This document shows, in pieces, positions 57,001 through 64,000 of a stretch of DNA of 64,000 nucleotides. Origin of the DNA: Panopea generosa (Eukaryota > Mollusca > Bivalvia > Adapedonta > Hiatellidae); contig CM055906.1 in assembly GCA_029582155.1 (NCBI GenBank), positions 14,513,291-14,577,290 of the forward strand, given 5' to 3'. The position numbers were made by a program, and so were the translations under genes. The number at the start of each line of letters is the position of its first letter. The first letter of the stretch is position 1. The notes beneath the pieces are model-generated. The model was not told where the DNA came from and did no database searches. It saw nothing but the letters and a program-made list of their open reading frames with translations.

Positions 57001-59220
57001 CCTTTACTATATTTAGAAATTTGATATAAGCGTTGAGAAAACCTGTCTCAGAAAAAAATATTGGTATTTAATTGAAAAGTAGTTGGTGTGTTCAGTATTA
57101 AAATAGGAACTCATAAGGACAAGTGCCATAACCAGCTTTACCTGTGTTTTCATTAGATATATATCCCTTTTATATTTAGAAAACTGGGTTAGACTTTTAA
57201 AGCATGTCTCATATTATCGTCCAGTTCAAATTGTATGCTAGCTATTGTTTTTAAGACAAGCTTCAATTCCCCTGTCCTCTGATAGCTCTTATTCGTAAAT
57301 GTAGTTTGGTATGGCCACTCAGTTTGTAACTGTGGTTTTGTATGGTCACTCAGTTTGTAACTGTGGTTTTGTATGGTCACTCACTCAGTTTGTAACTGTG
57401 GTTTTGTATGGTCACTCAGTTTGTAACTGTGGTTTGGTATGGTCACTCAGTTTGTAACTGTTGTTTGGTATGGTCACTCAGTTTGTAACTGTGGTTTTTT
57501 TATGGTCACTCAGTTTGTAACTATAGTTTGATATGGTCACTCAGTTTGTAACTGTGGTTTGATATGGTCACTCAGTTTGTAACTGTGGTATGGTATGGTC
57601 ACTCAGTTTGTAACTGTGGTTTTGTATGGTCACTCAGTTTGTAACTGTGGTTTGATATGGTCACTCAGTTTGTAACTGTGGTTTGGTATGGTCACTCATT
57701 TTGTAACTGTGGTTTGGTATGGCCGCTTAGTTTGTAAATGTGGTTTGGTATGGTCACTCAATTTATAACTGTAGTTTTGTATGGCCACTCAGTTTGTAAC
57801 AGTGGTTTGGTATGGTCATTCAGTTTGTTACTGGTTTGGTATGGCCACTCAGTTTGTAACTGTGGTTTGGTATGGTCACTCAGTTTGTAACTGTGGTCTG
57901 GTATAGCCACTCAATTTAAAACTGTGGTTTTTAATAGGAACTCTCAGTTTGTAATTGTGGTTTGATATGGTCACTCGGTTTGTAACTATGGTTGAAATGG
58001 TCACTTATTTTGTAACTGTAGTTTGGTATGGCCACTCAGTTTGTAACTGTGGGTTTTGATACGATCACTAAGTTTGTAACTGTGGTTTGATATGGTCATT
58101 CAGTTTGTTACTGGTTTGGTATGGCCACTCAGTTTGTAACTGTGGTTTGATATGGTCACTCATTTTGTAACTGTGGTTTGGAATGGTCACTCAATTTGTA
58201 ACTGTGGTTTGATATGGTCACTCAGTTTGTAACTATGGTTTGATATGGTCACTCAGTTTGTAACTTTGATTTGGTATAGTCATTAAATTTGTAACTGGTT
58301 TGGTATGGTCACTATGGTTTGGTATGGCCACTCTGTAACTGTGGTTTGATATAGTGACCCAATTTGTTATTTCGTTTGGTACGTTCACCCAATTTGTTAC
58401 TGTGGTTAGGTATGGTCACCCAATTTGTTACTGTGGTTAGGTATGGTCACCCATTTTGTAACTGTGGTTTGGTATGGCCACTTCCGTCTGTTTTTTAAAT
58501 ATGGTCACACAATATTCATGGAGTCCAATGTATGTTTTATATTCAGTATATTTATCAGTAATATTTTTTGATATCAATAAATCATTTTGAATTTGCAATA
58601 TAAATATTTGATTTTTTATATAAAAATTATATTTATATAAATAATGTGAATTTATGATGTCATAAATCTTTATTTTGATATTATAAAACTGAGTTATGAA
58701 TTAGTAAAATAAGAATTAATTAATATATAATTGTATATAATGTAATATCAAAGTTTAATTTTATTCACTGCAAAATAGGATGTAAACTATTTGAATTATG
58801 GATATCATAAAAAAACATTGAATTCGTGATATTACTAAAATGGAATAAAACCTGTTTTAAGCAGTCAATTAAGGGAAGGAGCAAAAGTAGTATTTTAAGA
58901 CAGGTTGTTGCTGAATACAGGTGAATTTGCTGTTAAAGCATAGAAATGGGAAATAGCAAATTTGGTTGCTTAAGACATATGGCAGATTGATAAAGATGAC
59001 TGCTTACACAGGACTGACTTCATGCATAAATGAATGATAAAATACACTGAACAACGAGTCCTCATGAATATTCATAATTGCATTATTTCACATTTCAGGT
59101 AAAGTTGATGTCAAGCCTCTGATAACACACAGATTCACTATTGAGGAGACAATGAAAGCGTTTGAGACGACACTAAAAGGAGAGGGCATAAAAGTCATGA
59201 TCAAGTGTTCAAGAGAATAA
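42811..59220 (+). CDS. SORD: Sorbitol dehydrogenase, complete gene of nine coding exons
   Basis: Zinc-dependent, NAD-linked polyol dehydrogenase of the medium-chain family; it oxidises sorbitol to fructose in the cytosol. Coding exons: 42811-42864, 49731-49764, 50609-50773, 51697-51856, 53375-53493, 53947-54012, 56060-56235, 56411-56564, 59099-59220. All phases agree and give 349 residues, against 357 in human. Catalytic zinc ligands are C41 (GICGSD), H66 and E67 (GHEA), with E152 (LLEPLS). The nucleotide site is GAGPIG at 176-181, with D200 at the end of the second strand, as expected for NAD. Unlike mammalian SORD, it keeps all four structural-zinc cysteines: C96, C99, C102, C110. Introns hold MITEs, SINEs and minisatellites. 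Transcribed away from SLC25A46. Confidence 0.96.
43065..43235 (+). repeat. SINE-C copy
   Basis: 'gttgcaagttcgatcctcag' (B-box), 'cggttctacctagaaagctg' and 'gagcgatttaaattagctta'. Diverged. Confidence 0.65.
43275..43370 (-). repeat. SINE-B fragment
   Basis: Plus-strand 'cttacaacttggacaaatcg' and 'cttccttggtagaaccacta' are reverse complements of the SINE-B body. Confidence 0.6.
44155..44235 (+). repeat. tRNA-derived SINE head
   Basis: 'gctctgctggtggagcaaca' with 'gtcatgagtttaatcccc' has A-box-like and B-box-like spacing. The body was not assigned to a family. Confidence 0.45.
44875..45372. repeat. CA-rich minisatellite, unit about 33 bp
   Basis: The units are 'tgtcacacacacaggtacta' plus 'ccttacactcaata', with pure (CA)n inserts near 45058-45092 and 45255-45290. 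Long stop-free frames here reflect the CA content and are not genes. Confidence 0.88.
45470..47260. other. AT-rich part of SORD intron 1, nothing recognised
   Basis: No exon-like sequence, RNA gene or family repeat was recognised. Confidence 0.4.
47268..47575. mobile_element. MITE1 copy 3, split by a nested insertion
   Basis: The ends are 'tatccctttacttcatatag' and 'gaagtaaagggata'. The central hairpin lies at about 47452-47522. The left part is interrupted at about 47290-47372 by a sequence ending in (attc)n, flanked by 'tcatatagacgc' and 'tcatatagatgcc', which look like a target-site duplication. Confidence 0.8.
47290..47372 (+). mobile_element. Short retroposon-like insertion inside MITE1
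   Basis: About 80 bases: 'tgcacaaaatgacctattta', 'tgtcgacaggccgtaaaaca', then an 'attc' repeat tail. The repeated flank of about 12 bases and the simple tail point to LINE-driven insertion. Confidence 0.6.
47745..48055. repeat. Repeat tail plus minus-strand tRNA-derived SINE
   Basis: 47760-47890 ('gaaagttatcagttacttat', 'tattagcccttgatgacata') matches 20085-20245. Just after it, the minus strand of 47935-48055 reads 'gttatggtgtagcagataag' and 'gcaagttcaattccaggctc', a SINE head. Confidence 0.5.
48398..48456. repeat. (ATC)n microsatellite
   Basis: Mostly 'atc' trinucleotides, interrupted by 'tttatc'. Confidence 0.8.
49315..49615 (+). repeat. SINE-D copy
   Basis: It matches 8434-8735 over nearly the whole body: 'gcttcctcgcttgatgctca', 'ggatggggtatcatacca' and 'gatatgactgaaaaattg'. 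The head has 'caatggttcaatccccgac'. It ends 116 bases before SORD exon 2. Confidence 0.8.
49731..49764 (+). CDS. SORD: SORD coding exon 2, 34-base microexon
   Basis: [11 protein letters not shown] plus one base of Q30, after 'ttcttcag' and before 'gtaagt'. It matches human 'ENYPIPEPGPNE'. Skipping it would shift the frame. Confidence 0.93.
49870..50080 (+). repeat. SINE-A copy in SORD intron 2
   Basis: 'atgggtttgagtcc' (B-box-like), 'agaaagtttgctagtaactt', 'tacacagaatcattctgaga' and 'aataaaac'-type middle, ending near 'gttatatgttgaaaacccc'. Confidence 0.7.
50300..50495 (+). repeat. SINE-A copy in SORD intron 2
   Basis: 'gaggttgtaaatttaagtcc', 'gacaagaacttgcaagagaa', 'cttcgtgaggtcttcctt' and the 3' end 'aatggcattaaacc'. 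Confidence 0.7.
50609..50773 (+). CDS. SORD: SORD coding exon 3
   Basis: 165 bases, residues 30-84 plus one base of G85. It carries the catalytic zinc ligands C41 in [10 protein letters not shown] and H66/E67 in GHEA. Acceptor 'ctccacag', donor 'gtatat'. Confidence 0.97.
51195..51625. repeat. Satellite-like units in SORD intron 3
   Basis: Two to three units of the family seen at 4540-5830 ('gtgaccttgacctttgaagt', 'gttatgttgatcatttgtag', 'gacaaagttacaggcc'). Confidence 0.7.
51697..51856 (+). CDS. SORD: SORD coding exon 4
   Basis: 160 bases, residues 85-137 plus two bases of K138. [15 protein letters not shown] begins it, and the structural zinc loop has cysteines at 96, 99, 102 and 110. Acceptor 'gcttcag', donor 'gtaagt'. 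Confidence 0.97.
51857..53374 (+). other. SORD intron 4
   Basis: 1.5 kb, AT-rich, with a SINE-G-like copy and nothing else recognised. Confidence 0.5.
52370..52530 (-). repeat. SINE-G, tRNA-derived
   Basis: On the minus strand: 'gtctggtgcagtggatagag' (A-box), 'gatcgcgtgttcaatc' (B-box-like), then a body ending 'ggatatccgatctgctgtcc'. The 3' body is shared with 34165-34215. Confidence 0.65.
53375..53493 (+). CDS. SORD: SORD coding exon 5
   Basis: 119 bases: [19 protein letters not shown], then [11 protein letters not shown], then the strand leading to GA of the nucleotide-binding loop. E152 of LLEPLS is the fourth catalytic-site residue. Acceptor 'aatacag', donor 'gtaata'. Confidence 0.97.
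53494..53946 (+). other. SORD intron 5, nothing recognised
   Basis: 453 bases, AT-rich. Confidence 0.5.
53947..54012 (+). CDS. SORD: SORD coding exon 6
   Basis: 66 bases, completing [11 protein letters not shown] and ending VCIT plus one base of D200. Its last 14 bases and its donor belong to a 45-bp unit repeated twice more downstream. Confidence 0.95.
54000..54135 (+). repeat. 45-bp triplication covering the SORD exon 6 donor
   Basis: 'tttgtattacaggtgagtgg' plus 'gtgtggttaggtgaagggatat' occurs with offsets 0, 45 and 90. GT donors are at 54013, 54058 and 54103. Units 1 and 3 are nearly identical; unit 2 has 'ggtaag' and one changed base that makes a stop in the shared frame further on. Confidence 0.9.
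54174..54545 (-). mobile_element. MITE2 copy in SORD intron 6
   Basis: Plus-strand 'gtacagaaggataggaaatt' at left and 'gacttgcctttccttctct' at right are the reverse complements of the family ends. It follows the donor triplication and is followed directly by MITE1. Confidence 0.65.
54560..54788. mobile_element. MITE1 copy 4 in SORD intron 6
   Basis: TTAA at both ends; 'ccttttactccatagatacg' at left and 'gtctatatgaagtaaaggg' at right. The hairpin at about 54612-54682 has arms 'gaaaacagtgcaggaagag' and 'cttcctgcattgttttc'. Confidence 0.85.
55111..55440 (+). mobile_element. MITE2 copy in SORD intron 6
   Basis: 'ggaattatatagagaaggaa' start, 'aaatctcgcaatatctag' interior and 'ggtttcctattcttatat' end. 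Confidence 0.7.
55441..56059 (+). other. Rest of SORD intron 6, nothing recognised
   Basis: AT-rich, with no recognised repeat or gene. It leads to the acceptor 'attttcttag'. Confidence 0.5.
56060..56235 (+). CDS. SORD: SORD coding exon 7
   Basis: 176 bases: D200 [16 protein letters not shown], then [15 protein letters not shown], then [18 protein letters not shown]200 sets NAD preference. It ends in phase 0; donor 'gtaagt'. Confidence 0.97.
56357..56382. repeat. (TC)n microsatellite in SORD intron 7
   Basis: A short TC run about 30 bases before exon 8, which may also serve as its polypyrimidine tract. Confidence 0.75.
56411..56564 (+). CDS. SORD: SORD coding exon 8
   Basis: 154 bases: [14 protein letters not shown], then [16 protein letters not shown], then LAMIAS and one base. 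It aligns with human 'ATRSGGTLVLVGLG' and 'VDIKGVFRYCN'. Confidence 0.97.
56565..57294 (+). other. Left part of SORD intron 8, nothing recognised
   Basis: AT-rich. The reading frame of exon 8 stays open for some distance past the donor by chance. Confidence 0.5.
57295..58485. repeat. 31-bp minisatellite in SORD intron 8, about 38 copies
   Basis: The unit is 'tatggtcactcagtttgtaa' plus 'ctgtggtttgg'. Units are diverged, with several shortened copies. It fills about half of the intron. Confidence 0.9.
58486..59098 (+). other. Right part of SORD intron 8
   Basis: AT-rich. The last 105 bases (58994-59098) are the source of a downstream copy at 59522. Confidence 0.6.
59099..59220 (+). CDS. SORD: SORD coding exon 9 (terminal)
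   Basis: 122 bases after 'catttcag': [17 protein letters not shown], then [17 protein letters not shown] and SRE, with TAA at 59218-59220. It matches human 'NVKPLVTHRFPLEKALEAF'. Confidence 0.97.
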
Positions 59221-59389
59221 ACATTCACATACTATATTATACATTTGTATATTGTGAAATATTTAGCCAGTATGTTTTGTTATAATACAAGTAGGAACAT
59301 ATTTAATATTTTAAAATGATATAAAATGGAGAGAAAAAAAATGTAGTTTTTTTTATATGAAAATATATTTAAACCAAAAAGCAGTTGCA

Positions 59390-59395
59390 AATAAA
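59390..59395 (+). terminator. Likely SORD polyadenylation signal
   Basis: AATAAA, 170 bases after the stop codon, in AT-rich sequence. It is the first canonical signal after the gene. Confidence 0.6.
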
Positions 59396-59521
59396 GGATC
59401 TTACATAAATGCTTGTTTATTATTAAATTCATTAAACGAGTTGGCAAAAGTATAGTGTGTAAGGCCCAGTCAAGCAATATATAGTTTTTACTGATGAGTT
59501 CATAAAATTAAATAATAATTG

Positions 59522-59638
59522 AGATGACTGCTTACTCAGGAATGACTTCATGCATAAATGAATAATAAAATACACTGAATAATGAGTCCTCATGAATATT
59601 CATAATTGCATTATTTCACATTTCAGGTAAAGTTGATG
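59522..59638 (+). pseudogene. Downstream copy of the SORD intron 8/exon 9 junction
   Basis: 117 bases that match 58994-59110 with about five differences (offset 528). The copy has the branch/acceptor region, 'catttcag' and the first 12 bases of exon 9 ('gtaaagttgatg'), then the match stops. It lies beyond the SORD polyadenylation signal. Confidence 0.9.
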
Positions 59639-59639
59639 A

Positions 59640-60765
59640 TTCTTTTAATCACATAATACAATAACATGTTTATGTCATTCAATGTATGACGGCAATATAT
59701 CAAAATAATATCAATTTCATTAGTTTATTGACGTCAATTAAATATTCTGCCAAGTCATAAAATTCAAAAATTGATAATGGCAACCTGTGACAGATGGACA
59801 GAGGTGTTTTATGTGGTTTGTCTCTAGTACTGTCATGATTAAAGGAGATACAAAAATTATGCATTGAATGTTCAAATTATTCATTTCATCAAGGACTGTA
59901 ATAGAGAAGGACAGAAAACGCGCATCTCCAGACTAAATGTTGACAAGATAGCATTCAAAGTATAATTATATGGTTTTATGATTGTGATATTTTGGTCATG
60001 AGAAATGATCATGAGTTTAATAATATTGCAGTTTGGGGTAAAAGTTTTGTAATTTTGTTGTTTTCAATGACAGTTTACACATTTTGTAATCAGATGTACT
60101 TCAGCAAATCTGTTCAGACTATTTTGAGAATGGCCTAATTTGTGTTTAAAATTTTGTTCTGCAAAGTAACAATTTTGATTAGTATTCTTGAGATGAGTGA
60201 AAGTTAAGATAATTGAAAACAAGATTTTAATGAAATTAGGCGTTGTATGTCTGATTTCATTCATACAGTATAAAAATACATTGTTTATAAAATTGCAATA
60301 ACACAGACTTTACAATATTTTGTGTTGTGTTGTGTTTCACAAAATCTTAGTCAGTTGCTTTTCCCTGCTCTATACAAGTATTCAATGCCATTCATTAAGT
60401 ATACTAATGCATTTTTATAAAATTGCAATATCACAGATTTATTTTGATGAGAAATTGTTGATATTTTAACCTAATGCCATGAGTTAAACAAATTAAAAAT
60501 AGAGCTCCCAAAAGAGGGAACTGAATGTGGTGCTATTTTAGAAACATGCTTTCATCTATTCCATTTTCTGGGAGTTGAATTTGCTTACATTCTGGCACCT
60601 TTGAGTTGTTATTTTTTCCATAACAATCCATATTATACTGTGGAAACAATGAAGTGTTAGCAGTATCTGTTAAATGTTTAAGAAATCAAGTTTATATACT
60701 AAAACTTCATTCTATAATTTATCAAATGACACCCACAGCAAATAACAATCTGCAAGATTATTGTT
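59640..60765. other. AT-rich spacer with a worn MITE2 copy
   Basis: The minus strand of about 59880-60380 carries worn MITE2 landmarks ('gcgcatctccagactaaatg', 'cacaaaatcttagtcagttg'). No gene recognised. Confidence 0.45.
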
Positions 60766-60990
60766 AGGTGCTTTTCTCTAACAACTACTTGCCTCTTACT
60801 GCTGAGGTCATGGGTCCGAGCATAGTTTGGTCAAAAAAATTATATGAGAAGGTTTGCCAGTTACTTGCAGAAGATGGTGGTTCAAGTCAGATTCTTTTAA
60901 TGTCATCCATCATCAATACAAATGATAGATCTATGCCAAATATAAACTGGCATGTGTTCAAAAACAGTGTTAAATCCCCGTTCTACTATT
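60765..60990 (+). repeat. SINE-A copy
   Basis: 'ctgaggtcatgggtccgag' (B-box-like), 'gagaaggtttgccagttact', 'tggttcaagtcagattcttt' and 'gtgttcaaaaacagtgttaa'. Confidence 0.7.
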
Positions 60991-61419
60991 GCTGTCAAAA
61001 CAAGTTGAAATAATATCTTCTTCTACCTGAAACTCTACACCTAAACAATCAACATTTAAATTGAAACAAGTATTTCTAGAATTGGTTTATACTTGTCAAT
61101 ATGCTAAATATGATGCCGTTCAACATTTCACAAGAGTAAAAGCTGCCCGATGATGTCCATCCCATTAATGTTTAGAAGCCAAGGCTTCAGTTAAAACACA
61201 GACAAACAATTTTACCCTCATGTTGATGCTATGTTCCATTTGTTTGTTTACTTTGAAGTAAGTTAAATGCTGGGAATAGTTGTCGGTAAAAGAAGACTTG
61301 GTGACTGTGGTAGTATAACCTCAAGCAACATTCTAAAAAAGAGACAAATAAAAAAGACAAAATAATAATGTAAGGCCATTCACAGACACTCCATATCCAC
61401 ATTTGTACACATACACTAG

Positions 61420-61590
61420 GTTCGAGTCCCTCTGTCTCCAAAACTTTTATGTGAGACAGTTTGCGAGTTACTTTCGGAAGGAAGGTTGGTTCTACTCGGA
61501 TTCATGCTGAGGTATTCTTCCACAAATAAAACAGTATATGCCATATAAAACCAGATATGTACTGAAAATGGCGTTAAACCTATTAAAAAA
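61420..61590 (+). repeat. SINE-A copy
   Basis: 'ggttcgagtccctctgtct' (B-box), 'gagacagtttgcgagttact', 'ctactcggattcatgctgag' and the 3' end 'aaaatggcgttaaacc'. Confidence 0.75.
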
Positions 61591-62600
61591 TACATACGTT
61601 CATATATATGTGCACATATCTACTCGTATGTATACACAGACGTATCAATGTTGTCACACTTTTATAAAGTTTGCCAGACTGTGACTTTACTCAGAACACT
61701 TCTTCAAGGGTCTTTCTTCACTACACTAACACTGGATGCGATATATACATGTTTAGTCTTTATTGTGTATACTGTACCCATAAACCTTATTGACACAACA
61801 ACAAAACTGTTATTCAGATGTATTGTGCATAAAACAATATTCACGACAGTGCAAATACATTAATTATTTTTTTAACAATGCTTTTATAAAGGAAAATGTT
61901 CGTGGCGTTTCTTAAAATGTCCTCAAATGATCGTAGTCTTCTTTGCATTGGTTTGGCCCTATTTGATTTATAATTCACAGATCTTCAAACACCAAAAAGG
62001 CAGCATCTGTATCAAGACATGCTTTAAAATTGATCACTTTAATTCAGTCATCTGATGCAGTTTTCAATGACTTCAGCATGTTGTTCAATATGTGCTTTGC
62101 CCACATGTTTTGACTACCCCCATGATGCTATTCAACATGATAAGGTCTGTACTACTGCCCTTTGATGCAACTGATAATCAAAGCTTGTTTTACTCATATA
62201 TATATCCGAGAATAGTATACAAAAAAAACCATTTATTTATGATAAATAAACATCATTACTGAAAATACAACGTTGGCGTCGCGTGTTTCGCCATAAACGG
62301 AAAAAATCAGTCGCATTTTTCCGCGTAAATTAAAGTAAATTATCTGATATCGATAAGATGTTGGACAAAAAACAAACAGAGTTTGATATGGCCGGGTGGG
62401 TAAATTTGACACAAAGAAATGCAACTATTGACTTTTTAATATATTGATAACATCGTATTATACATGTAAATGAACAAAAATGTTATATTTTTTCTTTTGA
62501 AATCTATTTCTGTGTATTTAAAACGAAAGAAATATTTCGGCATTTCTCGCGGTTTACAACTGCAGGAGGTTCATGTTAAAATCGTTTATATACAGCATAT
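61591..62600. other. Spacer, nothing recognised
   Basis: Short frames exist on both strands but none has recognisable content. Confidence 0.4.
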
Positions 62601-62601
62601 T

Positions 62602-62924
62602 CTTACGGTGTCCCGTTACGGCTATCGTAGTTTCGACTTTTCACCATCGTATTTTCGTTGTTTCGACTTTTCACCAATGTAGTTTCGCGTTTTCACCGTC
62701 GTTGTTTCCATTTTTTCACCATCGTAGTTTAGTGTTTTCACCATCGTTGTTTCGCGTTTCACCATCGTAGTTTCGCGTTTTAACCATCGTTGTTTCGACT
62801 TTTCACCATCGTGGTTTCACGTTTTCACCAACGTAGTTTCGACTTTTCACCATCGTAGTTTTGTTGTTTCAACTTTACTTAATTTAATAAATATGCCACG
62901 ATGGCCCCAACGGGACACCGTATA
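62602..62924. mobile_element. Element with inverted ends and an internal 27-bp repeat
   Basis: The left end 'tacggtgtcccgtt' (62604) and right end 'aacgggacaccgta' (62909-62922) are inverted repeats that extend imperfectly inward ('ggctatcgt' / 'acgatggcc'). Between them about ten units of 'gttttcaccatcgtagtttc' type repeat every 23-27 bases. No coding sequence. It lies just downstream of the C1q gene. Confidence 0.75.
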
Positions 62925-62975
62925 TTCTCGTCCTTGCGTATTTATTTAATTGTATATGAAATTACGAAAACGAAT

Positions 62976-63578
62976 TCATTTTGCCTGAATGAGATTCGCT
63001 TTGAATGAATTCCAACCATACCCCTCGTACAATGTAGCAGTGTTGCCTCTTAGTTTTCCCGCCCATACCTCGTCGTTCTTTTCAAGTAGCTGTGTCGTTA
63101 CTTCCGTATTACACGTATGGTAAGCATTGTCTCCAACAAGGAATTAGCCAATTACTTTACCGTTTTGAAAAATTCCCGCCACCATCCATTTGTTTATATC
63201 CAAACAGACACTCACATAAAATGTGTATATTCCTGCAACTGGTGCTACAAACACTCCTCGCACGACATTGAACGCCCTTCCCACGTTGGTAATTGTGATG
63301 TCATACTTTATCTTCTCGCCCACTTTAATATCAATTGCTGACGACAACCTCACATTGACAGCTATCAAAGTCGTCGTTTTTTCAACCCCGGTCAACTTCT
63401 CCTCTAAAGTTTTCATTTTCATTTCCACTGTAAGCAATCTTTCCATCATTTTAGACTCGTACATGAACTTCGGGCAGTCTTCACTTGGAGGTTCGTGAGA
63501 TTTAACACAGCGAGCGACTATAATTAGCCCAAAAGCAAACAACATCGATAATCCAGTTGTCATGTCTGCTATTGTCAA
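62976..63578 (-). pseudogene. C1q-domain protein gene, single exon, with one in-frame stop
   Basis: A 200-codon frame runs from ATG 63578 (or a second ATG at 63563) to TGA 62978-62976, broken only by TAA at 63146-63144 (codon 145). It starts with a signal-peptide-like segment (LSMLFAFGLIIVA), then a short coiled coil (about residues 38-68, MERLLTVEMKMKTLEEK), then a C1q domain: RLSSAIDIKVGEKIKYD, TNVGRAF, GVFVAPVAGIYTFYV, and after the stop NTEVTTQLLEKNDEVW, LYEGYGWNSFKANL. Such secreted globular C1q proteins act as recognition molecules in bivalve immunity. The domain is otherwise complete, so the stop is recent, polymorphic or a sequencing error. AATAAA lies at 62946-62941 on this strand. 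Confidence 0.85.
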
Positions 63579-64000
63579 ACCGCGACTATAACTACACAGT
63601 CAAGCAATGGCAAACTGATGTTTGAAATACAACGTTTTCACATTGTAGGAAATATACGCTTTCATGTAAAATATGCTTTGCATTGTGTTCTTCTAATTAG
63701 CTAGTAGTGCTTATGACCGTAACGAAAGCAAAGCGGAAGTCTCCACAATTGTGAAGTCTCAGTTTTAAGTACGCCTCATTAAGTGGCAAGTGTAGTTGCC
63801 GTGTTTTTATTCTCTGGTTAGTTTATAAAAAGGGGTCAAATATGAACATATTGACATAATCTAGACAACAGCTTCGAAAGGTTATGCAGGTCTCCTAAGT
63901 CGGGGTTAATAACTAAGTATTTTAACAAACCAGAACGTAGCGACCGTATGGAGCGTTGCTTCTACTTTTGTAGCACTTCTTATAAAGGGATTATATTGGC
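63579..64000. other. Upstream of the C1q gene; no further gene seen
   Basis: It should hold the minus-strand promoter of the C1q gene, though no clear TATA box was found next to the ATG. A plus-strand 'tttataaaaagg' near 63821 is TATA-like but has no gene after it within the window. Confidence 0.4.

Noticed and set aside
63190-63216. Apparent donor GTGAGT inside the C1q domain, suggesting an intron after 'TFY'
   Set aside because: The frame continues past it with clear C1q sequence (NTEVTTQLL..., LYEGYGWNSF) up to a normal stop, so the site is coding; the only break is the TAA at 63144-63146.

Overview
The window is animal nuclear DNA, most likely from a bivalve mollusc. It is AT-rich, its genes are split by short GT-AG introns, and it is crowded with tRNA-derived SINEs, MITE-like elements and minisatellite arrays. 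The protein content fits this: an intron-rich SLC25A46, an intron-rich sorbitol dehydrogenase, and a coiled-coil/C1q-domain gene of the kind that is greatly expanded in bivalves. The species cannot be fixed from the sequence alone.

Layout. Positions 1-20300 hold mostly repeats, with one possible terminal exon of an unrecognised plus-strand gene near 378-588. A complete SLC25A46 gene lies on the minus strand: nine coding exons from 42636 down to 20305, 376 residues. A complete sorbitol dehydrogenase (SORD) gene lies on the plus strand: nine coding exons from 42811 to 59220, 349 residues. Both were joined exon by exon with consistent phases and GT-AG borders. The two genes are head to head with only 174 bases between their start codons, so they very probably share a bidirectional promoter. 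At the right end (62976-63578, minus) is a single-exon C1q-domain gene whose frame is broken by one TAA codon inside the C1q domain.

Most introns of the two genes carry foreign or repetitive DNA. SLC25A46 intron 1 holds a 38-bp minisatellite that was duplicated with a 796-bp offset; one copy is split by a 4.03-kb DNA transposon with perfect terminal inverted repeats, while the other copy keeps the empty target site. The transposon carries a decayed gene and nine copies of a 15-bp motif, GTAACGTCCGTCCCC, otherwise not seen in the window. This is the most unusual object here. SORD has two repeat-driven changes at splice sites: the exon 6 donor lies in a 45-bp unit repeated three times, and the exon 9 acceptor region is copied downstream of the gene.

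SLC25A46 acts at the mitochondrial outer membrane and SORD oxidises sorbitol to fructose in the cytosol. Their shared promoter does not by itself imply a shared pathway. Repeat names (SINE A-G, MITE1-3) are local labels for families recognised by comparing copies inside this window.
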